Below, piece by piece: positions 6,888 through 15,084 of a stretch of DNA of 64,000 bases (positions are counted from its first letter, which is position 1; each line of letters opens with the position of its first letter). The translations under genes and the position numbers were made by a program. The notes under the pieces are model-generated. The model was not told the DNA's origin. It searched no databases and was given only the letters and a program-made list of their open reading frames with translations. Origin of the DNA: CAZICM01 sp964537685 (GTDB lineage: Bacteria; Myxococcota_A; Polyangia; Polyangiales; Polyangiaceae); NCBI GenBank assembly GCA_964537685.1, contig CAZICM010000012.1:62001-126000 (forward strand), written 5' to 3'.

Positions 6888-9020
6888 ATGTTGCGCCCTC
6901 ACTTTTGTATAACCCTTCCCCTTACGTTTCTTCTCTTCCCGTGGATCGCCGCCTCAGCAGCCTTTGCGGATGATCAGCCAAGCCCTGCCTCCGCCGATCC
7001 TCAAGCGCCGCTGATTCAAGATCCTCACGCCGCGCATGAGCACCAGGAAAATCATCATGAGCATAGAAGTGAAGAGGAAGAACTTCGTGTTACGATTACA
7101 GATTCCCGTGCTCCACAAGCGGCATCGGCACTGACGGTAAGCGGCGGAGAACTCAAGATGCGGCCCAGACTTCGGCCGGCCGATATATTGGAGGCCACGC
7201 CTGGATTGATCGCGGTACAGCATGCGGGTGGCGGTAAAGCGAATCAATACTTCTTAAGGGGTTTTGATGTCGACCATGGAACAGATATCGCCATCCAGGT
7301 GGACGGCATACCCGTGAACATGGTGAGCCATGGGCATGGCCAAGGCTATGCCGATATGCATTTTTTAATACCTGAACTGGTTTCGTCTTTAGATGTCTAT
7401 AAAGGCTGCTATGAAACCCGCTATGGTGACTTTTCGACGGCGGGCGCGCTTCATTTAAAGCTTACCGATCACTTTGATGAAAGCCAGGCTTCGCTGATGG
7501 TAGGGCGCTTTGGCATCTTGAGAGGCTTGGCGATTACATCGCTGGAAGTAGGCGAACGGCTGCGCTTGATAGCCGCGGGCGAGGCTTATGCTCAAGACGG
7601 CCCGTTCAGCCGTAAAGAAGACTTATTCAGAATGAACGGTTTTGCCCGGGCAACCTATGATCTCAGCGATTCAAGCAAGGTATCCCTTTCATGGATGAGC
7701 TATTCGGGGCGATGGAATGCATCGGGGCAAATTCCCGAGCGGGAAGTAAAAGCCGGAAGGCTGGATCGCTTTGGATTTATCAATCCAGCGGAAGGCGGCT
7801 CCACACAGCGGCATAGCTTAAACCTTGCTATCGAGGCCCTGGATCACCGATCTCATTTCCAGGCCAATCTCTACTTTGTGCGGTATATCTTTAAACTCTA
7901 CAGCGATTTTACCTTCTTTTTAGATGACCCCTTCTTTGGCGATATGATTGAACAGACCGATGATAGGCATATGCTCGGAGGCCAAGTACAAGCCCGCTAT
8001 CATCATCATTTGGGCCCCGTGCGCCTGGAATCGACATTCGGATTACAAGGCCGCTTTGATTCTATCGACAATGGCCTCTATCATGATTATCAGCGGGAGC
8101 GGCTTTCCGTAACTTCGCTTTCATCGATAGCTCAGTCCGGCATAGGCTTGTATGCCAGCGAAGAAGCGCGCTATTCGGACTGGCTAAGGCTGACAGCAGG
8201 CATCCGCCTCGATCGGGCGGATGTTTCAGTGGAAGATCGGCTGGATGACCCAGGCTCGCTTTTCAATACCAAGACAGGAACCCAGGGCTCAACGCTGATA
8301 TCACCTAAGGCGGCTTTTGTGCTATCGCCCCTATCGTGGATGGACCTGTTCCTGGATATTGGCCGGGGATTTCATTCAAACGATGCCCGGGGTGCGGTGC
8401 GAAGCCAAGACCGTGCGCGATTGTTAACGCCTGCAACCGGCTATGAAGTAGGAACGCGCGTCCGGCCGCTCAAACCATTGACACTTTCATTTTCGGCATT
8501 CCGCCTGGATCTGGATAGCGAACAGGTCTATGTGGGCGATGCGGGAACCACAGAGCCCAGCGATGCCTCGCAGCGCCTAGGGATGGAGATATCCGCCCGT
8601 TATTACATGAGCAGGGCCCTCTTTGCGGATACCGATATCACGCTCACTCAAGCTCGCTATCAAAACGGCGGCTTTGTGGCCTTGGCGCCCACACGCACAA
8701 TAACGGCCGGACTCGGTTTTCGGGCCCCGTTTGGAACCTTTGGCTCTATTCGCGTAAAACATGTAGGCGATAGGCCGGCAAATGAAGATGGTTCGCTCAC
8801 GGCCGAAGGTTTCACGGTCGTGGATGCACAGCTCGGACACCGGCTGGGCCGCTTTGAACTGGGGCTCGATATCCAAAATGTATTAAATAGCGAATGGAAG
8901 GAAGTGCAATTTGCCACGGCATCCAAGCTTAGAAATGAAGCATCCCCGGTGGAAGAGATTCATTTCGTGCCCGGCTATCCCTTTACAATCATGGGAAGAA
9001 TATCGGCGTTTTGGAAGTAG
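6888..9020 (+). CDS. TonB-dependent outer-membrane receptor with a His-rich N-terminus
   Basis: A ~710-residue receptor. A signal peptide (LPLTFLLFPW...) ends at AFADD; then comes a His/Glu-rich linker (HAAHEHQENHHEHRSEEEE), a plug domain (~residues 75-190, with FLRGFDVDHGTDIAIQVDGIPVN) and a 22-strand-type barrel ending in an aromatic residue (SAFWK). A further histidine cluster (SHGHGQGYADMH) lies within the plug. TonB receptors import scarce metals, siderophores, cobalamin or sugars; the His clusters hint at a transition metal, as in ZnuD-like receptors, but this is inference. The start could also be GTG at 6846; the ATG at 6888 fits the signal peptide better. No TonB/ExbBD genes are nearby. 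Confidence 0.9.
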   Translation: MLRPHFCITLPLTFLLFPWIAASAAFADDQPSPASADPQAPLIQDPHAAHEHQENHHEHRSEEEELRVTITDSRAPQAASALTVSGGELKMRPRLRPADILEATPGLIAVQHAGGGKANQYFLRGFDVDHGTDIAIQVDGIPVNMVSHGHGQGYADMHFLIPELVSSLDVYKGCYETRYGDFSTAGALHLKLTDHFDESQASLMVGRFGILRGLAITSLEVGERLRLIAAGEAYAQDGPFSRKEDLFRMNGFARATYDLSDSSKVSLSWMSYSGRWNASGQIPEREVKAGRLDRFGFINPAEGGSTQRHSLNLAIEALDHRSHFQANLYFVRYIFKLYSDFTFFLDDPFFGDMIEQTDDRHMLGGQVQARYHHHLGPVRLESTFGLQGRFDSIDNGLYHDYQRERLSVTSLSSIAQSGIGLYASEEARYSDWLRLTAGIRLDRADVSVEDRLDDPGSLFNTKTGTQGSTLISPKAAFVLSPLSWMDLFLDIGRGFHSNDARGAVRSQDRARLLTPATGYEVGTRVRPLKPLTLSFSAFRLDLDSEQVYVGDAGTTEPSDASQRLGMEISARYYMSRALFADTDITLTQARYQNGGFVALAPTRTITAGLGFRAPFGTFGSIRVKHVGDRPANEDGSLTAEGFTVVDAQLGHRLGRFELGLDIQNVLNSEWKEVQFATASKLRNEASPVEEIHFVPGYPFTIMGRISAFWK

Positions 9021-9036
9021 AAGCCTCAAGGCATAG

Positions 9037-10632
9037 CTAATTTACGCCCACCAGCGACCATGCCTGCGCGACCGCCGCCTCTTCAGCGCTTCCCGGCCCA
9101 TAGAGCGCCTGAGCCGCGTTTAGCGTAGCCGCCCGGGCCGCCGCAAAATCGGTGCTCGGCACCATAAACTGCGTCAGCGCCAGATACCAAATCGCTCCCG
9201 CCTGATCCGCCCCTATTCCATTCATGCTGCCCCCCATATGATGGGACCCACCCGCCGCCAGCAAATAAAAAGCTTTGTTGGCAATGCCCGAATTGATATG
9301 AACCCCGCCGTTATCCTCTTGGCCCGTATATCGCTCGCTATAATGATCCGGATCGTCATCCGGCGTAAGGCCATATCCAGGAACAGAATGAGGATCGGCC
9401 ATATCCCGGATACCGCCGTCGGACGTGCCATTGCCAGGCGTATAGCAAGTCTCGCCCACGCGCCAGGTATCCGCGCTTTCACCGTGAACATAGCGCTCCA
9501 ACAGCGCCCCAAAGACATCCGACCACGATTCATTCAGCGCCCCCGGCTCGTCCGAATACGTTAAATTCGCCGTCCGCTCCGTAATTCCATGCTGCATTTC
9601 ATGACCGCAGATATCCATGCTGACCAACTCGCCAAATGTCGCGCCATCGCCGTCGCCATAGGTCATAAAAGCGCCGTTCCAATAGGCATTGGCAAAGGCT
9701 TCCCCATAATGAACACGGGATGTAATCACCGGCGTCGCCTTATCCGCGCCGCTATAAAATCCAGGCCCTCCCATACCATCGATGCCGTCGCGCCCATGTA
9801 GCGAGCTAAAATAGTCCATAAACTTCGATGCACAGAAATGCACATCCACCGCCGCCCGTTGATCAGGCGCATCCCAAATATCGTTATCGTCCCAGAATCT
9901 ATGCGTGGCATATTGAACGCCCCGGCTGTCAAAGGTGCCAATGCCAAGCGCCAAATCTTCTAAATAATACTTTTGTCCAATCGAATAGGTTCCAAACGAT
10001 ACCTGTCCGCTGTAGAGCGAAAGCCCCGTGGCGGTCTGCAAATTATCGTATTGCCAAAAGACCTGGCCATCGTGGGCATCCACAAAATAAACAGGCATGC
10101 TGGTCTTTTGCGTGCCGTCTTCCCGGTATAGGCGCACCCGGTAAGCCATTCGATCGAGTTGGGCTCTCCTGACGATCCATGTATCGATTTGAGGAGGAGC
10201 CGTAAAGCAATCCACACAATCATATTTGCTCAATACGGTATTTAATGCATCAGCCCCGGAAAGGGAGGGCGCACCGGGATAAAGCAAATCTATCTGTTTC
10301 ACAAGGCCCGGCGTGATGGCGAACAGGCTTCCATCGGAGCGCAAATGCACAATGGTCTCGGCACCGAATACAGCAACATTTTGAAAGGATTGGCGCACGC
10401 GGGTGTGCGCCATGCCCCGCGCGTCGATCTGTACATCCGATACTCGTAGATCTTCGATCGAAATGCCATCCCCGGCCGGGCGAAATTCTTCCCGCAGAAT
10501 ATCGAGGCTTATTTGTTCGGCCTGGGCCGCGGAAATTCCCGGACCGCCCTCGGGCAATAGCCGCGCCTCCGTCGAGCACCCCAATAGCCCAATCCCGAGG
10601 ACCCATACGCCCAGACCCTGATGCCATTTCAT
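9037..10632 (-). CDS. Thermolysin-like (M4) metalloprotease, lipoprotein form
   Basis: A 531-residue pre-pro-protease. A signal peptide ends in the lipobox LGLLGC. An FTP/PepSY-like propeptide follows (to ~residue 195). The catalytic part has the zinc motif HEMQH (about 342-346) and the third ligand in GALNESWSD, then the C-terminal M4 signature GGVHINSGIANKAFY, the conserved His included. M4 enzymes cleave before hydrophobic residues and mature by autoprocessing outside the cell. AAGGAG lies seven bases before the ATG. It starts 19 bp after purS on the same strand, so readthrough from the pur genes is possible although the functions are unrelated. Confidence 0.93.
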   Translation of the reverse strand: MKWHQGLGVWVLGIGLLGCSTEARLLPEGGPGISAAQAEQISLDILREEFRPAGDGISIEDLRVSDVQIDARGMAHTRVRQSFQNVAVFGAETIVHLRSDGSLFAITPGLVKQIDLLYPGAPSLSGADALNTVLSKYDCVDCFTAPPQIDTWIVRRAQLDRMAYRVRLYREDGTQKTSMPVYFVDAHDGQVFWQYDNLQTATGLSLYSGQVSFGTYSIGQKYYLEDLALGIGTFDSRGVQYATHRFWDDNDIWDAPDQRAAVDVHFCASKFMDYFSSLHGRDGIDGMGGPGFYSGADKATPVITSRVHYGEAFANAYWNGAFMTYGDGDGATFGELVSMDICGHEMQHGITERTANLTYSDEPGALNESWSDVFGALLERYVHGESADTWRVGETCYTPGNGTSDGGIRDMADPHSVPGYGLTPDDDPDHYSERYTGQEDNGGVHINSGIANKAFYLLAAGGSHHMGGSMNGIGADQAGAIWYLALTQFMVPSTDFAAARAATLNAAQALYGPGSAEEAAVAQAWSLVGVN

Positions 10633-10651
10633 CGAATTTCTCCTTGCCTTA

Positions 10652-10900
10652 TCAACCGTTCACGGAAACCTCGTAATCCTCGATGACTGTATTGGCGAGC
10701 ATTTCATCCGCCATGGTCTTGAGCTTCGCTTCCAGCTCCGCGCGATCCAAATGGCTTCCCTCAAATTCCATTTCGATCAATTTGCCAACACGTACATCTT
10801 TTATGCCGCCGAATCCCATCGATGAAAGCGCGCGCTTTATCGCGCTGCCCTGGGGATCAAGCACTTCTTGTTTCAGCCTCACATAAACCGTCGCCTTCAT
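10652..10900 (-). CDS. purS: Phosphoribosylformylglycinamidine synthase subunit PurS
   Basis: An 82-residue protein beginning MKATVYVRLK with LDPQGSAIKRAL and the KLIEMEF strand, all typical of PurS. PurS is the small bridging subunit of the three-part FGAM synthase (PurS-PurQ-small PurL) in purine synthesis. GGAG stands eight bases before the ATG at 10900, so the longer open frame is not used. It lies 31 bp downstream of purC in the same direction, an operon pair. purQ and purL are not in the window. Confidence 0.93.
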   Translation of the reverse strand: MKATVYVRLKQEVLDPQGSAIKRALSSMGFGGIKDVRVGKLIEMEFEGSHLDRAELEAKLKTMADEMLANTVIEDYEVSVNG

Positions 10901-10931
10901 GATCGATTCTCCAAGTGGGAAACCCATACGA

Positions 10932-11903
10932 TTAAATGGCAAGCCCCAAGTTTCGCCGGATGCGCGCCGTTGGTTCTTCTAGGCTGGGCACAAAAGGCTC
11001 GCCCCGGATTCTTTCGTAAGCCTCAATGTAACGAAGCGCCGCCTCCACCCTCACCTCATCGGGAATTACGGGCACGGCGCCGTCCCCTCTAAATCCAATC
11101 CCCGCCAAATAGCGCCGCACATATTCCTTGTCGAAGGACTCGGGCTCCATACCCGCCGAAAAGCGCTCCTCGTAGCTTTGGGCAAACCAAAAACGCGACG
11201 AATCAGGCGTGTGCACTTCATCGATTACCACGATATTCCCCTTGGAATCCTTGCCAAGTTCGTACTTGGTATCCACCAAAATCAGCCCCCGCTCCGCGCA
11301 ATACCGCTGGCCAAATGCAAAGAGCGTTTTCACCATTTCGGCCGCTTCATCGAAGTCCCGCGCGCTGAGCTGACCCATCGCCAGAATCTCTTCGCGCGAT
11401 GCCGAAACGTCGTGCCCGCCTTTTTCCGCCTTGGTGCTCGGCGTCAAAATCGGCTCGGGAAGCCGCTGATTTTTCTTCAGCCCATCGGGCAGCTTATGCC
11501 CGCAGAATACCCGCGCTCCATGCTGATTGTAATGCGTCCAAATACTCGTGGAAGTCACGCCTGTCATATAGGAACGCATCACCATTTCCACAGGCAAAGG
11601 CGTGCATTCCACAGCCTCGATCACATTGGGATCGGGCATTGAAAGCAGGTGATTTGGAACAAGATGCTTGGTCTTTTCAAACCAAAATGCGGCCAGCGAA
11701 TTGAGCACTTGACCCTTGAGCGGAAGCGTTCCCAATACCCGATCAAAAGCGCTGATTCTGTCTGTCACGACAATGATCCGGCGCCCATCGCCCGTCACAT
11801 AATTATCGCGGACCTTGCCTTCGTATTTGGCTCCCAATTCGGAAAGCGAGGTGGATTCGAGCGTCTTTGAAAGCACCCCAAATAAAATATCTTTGTTCAC
11901 CAT
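10932..11903 (-). CDS. purC: Phosphoribosylaminoimidazole-succinocarboxamide synthase
   Basis: A 323-residue SAICAR synthetase. Recognisable parts are the N-terminal YEGKVRD (substrate-binding), VTDRISAFDRVLG, PLPVEMVMRSYMTG and the C-terminal IVVIDEVHTPDSSRFW. The enzyme joins CAIR and aspartate with ATP in purine synthesis. Its length of 323 residues is that of the longer PurC class, versus about 237 in enteric bacteria. It begins the purC-purS transcription unit and is divergent from mdh; the 89 bases between the starts must hold both promoters. Confidence 0.96.
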   Translation of the reverse strand: MVNKDILFGVLSKTLESTSLSELGAKYEGKVRDNYVTGDGRRIIVVTDRISAFDRVLGTLPLKGQVLNSLAAFWFEKTKHLVPNHLLSMPDPNVIEAVECTPLPVEMVMRSYMTGVTSTSIWTHYNQHGARVFCGHKLPDGLKKNQRLPEPILTPSTKAEKGGHDVSASREEILAMGQLSARDFDEAAEMVKTLFAFGQRYCAERGLILVDTKYELGKDSKGNIVVIDEVHTPDSSRFWFAQSYEERFSAGMEPESFDKEYVRRYLAGIGFRGDGAVPVIPDEVRVEAALRYIEAYERIRGEPFVPSLEEPTARIRRNLGLAI

Positions 11904-11992
11904 GAGGCCCCGACTCTAGGCCGGCTTTGGCGCTCATCACAAAACAAAAAACCTATTCCTCGCATCAAAGCGATGCTAATCCGGCGCCCATT

Positions 11993-12934
11993 ATGAGCAC
12001 CCGAAAGAAAATCGCACTCATCGGCGCCGGTAATATCGGCGGTGAACTCGCGGCCTTGATCGCCCGCAAAGAACTTGGCGATGTGGTTCTGTACGACATC
12101 CCCCAAAAAGAAAACTTCGCGAAAGGCAAGGCCCTCGACCTCGAACAAAACGGCTCAATCCTGGGCTATGACGCGCATATCACCGGGACATCGAGCTGGG
12201 CCGACTGCAAGGGCGCCAATGTGGTGATTATCACCGCGGGCATCCCCCGGAAGCCCGGCCAAAGCCGCGACGATCTCATCGCGACCAACCTTCCGATCAT
12301 CCGCAATGTCGCCGACGGCCTCAAAGAAGCCTGTCCAGATGCCTTTGTCATCGTGATCTCCAATCCCTTGGACGCGATGGTCTACGAGCTGAAGCGGCGC
12401 ACGGGCATGCCGCGCGAGCGCGTGGTGGGCATGGCGGGCGTGCTTGACAGCGCGCGTTTTTCGCTGTTTTTGGCGCGTGAAGCGAATGCCTCGGTGAAGG
12501 ATGTGCGCGCGATGGTTCTGGGCGGGCACGGCGACGATATGGTGCCCGTTTTGTCGGCCTGCACCATCAACGGCGTACGCGCGACCGAGCTCATCGCGAA
12601 GGACAAGCTGGATGCGATTGTCGCGCGCACCCGCAAAGGCGGCGGCGAAATCGTTGGACTGATGGGCACATCGGCCTATTACGCGCCCGCTTCCAGCGCG
12701 GTGGCGATGGCCGAATCGTATTTGCTGGATCAGAAGCGCATGCTGCCCTGCGCGGCTTATTTGGAAGGCGAATACGGCTACAAAGATCTGTACATGGGCG
12801 TGCCGGTGGTCATCGGCGGACGCGGCGTGGAAAAGATTGTTGAGCTCTCGCTGACCGAAGAAGAACAAGCGATGCTCAAGAAGAGCGCGGCGAGCGTGCA
12901 GTCGATCGTCGACGTTGTAAAAGCCGCTCCATAA
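11993..12934 (+). CDS. mdh: Malate dehydrogenase (LDH-like type)
   Basis: A 313-residue NAD-dependent malate dehydrogenase. It has the Rossmann motif GAGNIGGELA, the substrate loop GIPRKPGQSRDDL with the Arg residues that favour malate over lactate, the NPLDAM motif, and catalytic His in GGHGDDMVP. It oxidises malate to oxaloacetate in the TCA cycle and its partner icd is at 18-19.7 kb. The open frame extends upstream, but the ATG at 11993 gives the usual start just before KKIALIGAG. Confidence 0.96.
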   Translation: MSTRKKIALIGAGNIGGELAALIARKELGDVVLYDIPQKENFAKGKALDLEQNGSILGYDAHITGTSSWADCKGANVVIITAGIPRKPGQSRDDLIATNLPIIRNVADGLKEACPDAFVIVISNPLDAMVYELKRRTGMPRERVVGMAGVLDSARFSLFLAREANASVKDVRAMVLGGHGDDMVPVLSACTINGVRATELIAKDKLDAIVARTRKGGGEIVGLMGTSAYYAPASSAVAMAESYLLDQKRMLPCAAYLEGEYGYKDLYMGVPVVIGGRGVEKIVELSLTEEEQAMLKKSAASVQSIVDVVKAAP

Positions 12935-13026
12935 AGCCAGCCCATCCGCGATAAACCCAAACCTCGCGGCTCTCTGCGAAAAATCCCACCCTCCCACTCC
13001 CGCATTGACCTACCGTAGGCGCATCC

Positions 13027-14265
13027 GTGAACCGAAGCGCCTTATGGGTCCTCTATCTCCACGAACTGCGCAGCGCCCTGCGCGAACGCAATATCGTGGT
13101 CTACAGCCTGCTTATCCCCGCGATCCTCTATCCGCTGTTGATTTGGATCGTATGGACAGCCTCTACTTTTGTAAGCGGCCAAAATGAAAGCCAATCCTGC
13201 CGTATTGCCTTGCCCGCCCTGTCCCCGGAACACGCCGCGCTCGAACAAGAAATCCGCCGCGACAATAGAATCGAAATTATTACAAATTCAATTGAATTTG
13301 GAACGCAGGACATAAAACAAGGGCGGGCTGACGCCGTATTAAGCGCAATTCCCCATCAAGACAGCCCGCATCCCGCCTTTACCATTCTCTACGACGGCTC
13401 CATCGACAAAAGCCGCATTGCCAAAGAGCGCCTCGCGGCCATTCTCGAGCGATACCGATCGAATTGGCTCGAACAGTCGGCCGGCGCGCTCAATATTCCG
13501 CCCAGTCAATGGAAACCCTACGCCATTGAAATGAGAAATCAGGCGACGGGCCGCGACATGGGCGCCTTTTTGATGAAGCTTGTCGTGCCTCTCTTAATGC
13601 TCATCATGACGGCAATGGGCTGCTTTTACCCGGCTGTGGACGCCATCGCGGGCGAACGCGAGCGCTCGACCTGGGAAACCTTAATGGCGACAGCCGCCAC
13701 CCGCCCCAGCATTCTGCTCGCCAAATATCTTTATGTCGCGACCTTTGGGTGCGCGGCTGGGCTTTTAAATTTAATGGGCATGGGCATTTCGCTCACCGCA
13801 GTTTTAAGCGGAATCAGCAAGAGCACCGAAGCTCCGCTCCACCTGAGCATTCCGCTTAAAGCGCTTCCGCTGATGATTCTGTGCGCGATCTTAATTGCCC
13901 TTTTTATCGCCGCCGTAATGCTTCTTTTGGCATCTTTTGCGCGCACTTTTAAAGAAGGCCAGGCGATGATTACGCCTTTTTATTTAATGATCGCATTGCC
14001 GGCCATTCTTTTACAATCGCCAGATCTGGAAATGAATATGACCATTTCCTTTATTCCGCTGGCCAATGTGATTGTATTGTTCAGGGATGCGCTCTCGGGA
14101 CACCTAAAGGCTCAATTCATTGGAATCACCATCGCCGTTCAAATGCTGTCCATCGCGCTGTGCCTGAGCATTGGACGAAAACTGCTTACCTTTGAAGATT
14201 TTCTCTCGGGCACCACAACGGCCGCCTTCAAGAAAATTCTCCGCAAAGGCATTTTTGGATCTTAA
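13027..14265 (+). CDS. ABC-2 type transporter permease (NatB-like)
   Basis: A 412-residue membrane protein: one N-terminal helix (VVYSLLIPAILYPLLIW), a large external loop (~residues 45-175), then five or more helices with the ERERSTWETLMATA amphipathic segment typical of NatB/ABC-2 permeases. It starts with GTG at 13027. The next genes encode the matching ATPase and a second permease, so this is the first gene of a three-gene exporter operon (gap 42 bp). NatAB systems export sodium or drugs; the substrate here is unknown. Confidence 0.88.
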   Translation: MNRSALWVLYLHELRSALRERNIVVYSLLIPAILYPLLIWIVWTASTFVSGQNESQSCRIALPALSPEHAALEQEIRRDNRIEIITNSIEFGTQDIKQGRADAVLSAIPHQDSPHPAFTILYDGSIDKSRIAKERLAAILERYRSNWLEQSAGALNIPPSQWKPYAIEMRNQATGRDMGAFLMKLVVPLLMLIMTAMGCFYPAVDAIAGERERSTWETLMATAATRPSILLAKYLYVATFGCAAGLLNLMGMGISLTAVLSGISKSTEAPLHLSIPLKALPLMILCAILIALFIAAVMLLLASFARTFKEGQAMITPFYLMIALPAILLQSPDLEMNMTISFIPLANVIVLFRDALSGHLKAQFIGITIAVQMLSIALCLSIGRKLLTFEDFLSGTTTAAFKKILRKGIFGS

Positions 14266-14307
14266 ACCTTAAACACACTCATCGAATTGCAAAAAAAATC
14301 GAAGATT

Positions 14308-15084
14308 ATGGATGCTCCTGTTGTTGTCAGCGATTTATGCAAATTCTTTTACGACGAAGCCCGCGGCGAAGTCCGGGCCGTCGACCATTTAAGCTTTCAT
14401 TGCAACAGCGGAGAAATCTATGGCCTGCTCGGCGCGAACGGCGCGGGCAAAACCACGACGCTGCGCATGCTCGCGACGATTTTGCAGCCCACCCAGGGAA
14501 CGGCCCGAATTTTAGGACACGACATCACCCAAGAGCCCGACGATGTGCGCAAAAATATCGGATATCACTCGGCTTCCACCGCGCTCTACGCCCGCCTTTC
14601 AACCCGCGAAACCCTTGAATTTTTTGCCCGGCTCAATCACTACCCCAAAGAAAATATCAAACGCCGCGCCGCCGAATTGATCGAACGCTTTGGTTTAGGC
14701 GAATACGCCGATGCCCGCGTCGAAAAGCTGTCCACGGGCATGAAACAAAAAGTCTCCCTTGCCCGCACCGTCGCCCACGATCCCAATGTATTGATTTTCG
14801 ACGAGCCCACCGCGGCCCTGGATGTGCTCTCCGCCCTCGAAGTGCGATCGATTATCGGCGAATTAAAACACAGCGGAAAAGCCATTCTCTTTTCCACCCA
14901 CATTATGAGCGAAGCCGAGAAACTATGCGATCGAATTGGCATCATGCACAGCGGCCAATTGCTCGCGGAGGGAACGCTGGCCGAGCTCCGCGAGCAGACG
15001 GGACTGCATTATCTCGAGGATATTTTCGTGCATTTCGTTGAACAGCGGCGGGGCCAAAGCCGTAGGGATAAGGCCGAATCATGA
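14308..15084 (+). CDS. ABC transporter ATP-binding protein (NatA-like)
   Basis: A 258-residue ATPase with Walker A (GANGAGKTTT), Q-loop region, signature motif LSTGMKQK (a LSxGM variant usual in NatA/CcmA-type ATPases), Walker B LIFDEPTAAL and the H-loop STH. The ATG at 14308 is preferred over an upstream in-frame TTG at 14287. Its stop overlaps the start of the next gene by four bases (ATGA), a sign of translational coupling with the fused permease. Confidence 0.93.
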   Translation: MDAPVVVSDLCKFFYDEARGEVRAVDHLSFHCNSGEIYGLLGANGAGKTTTLRMLATILQPTQGTARILGHDITQEPDDVRKNIGYHSASTALYARLSTRETLEFFARLNHYPKENIKRRAAELIERFGLGEYADARVEKLSTGMKQKVSLARTVAHDPNVLIFDEPTAALDVLSALEVRSIIGELKHSGKAILFSTHIMSEAEKLCDRIGIMHSGQLLAEGTLAELREQTGLHYLEDIFVHFVEQRRGQSRRDKAES

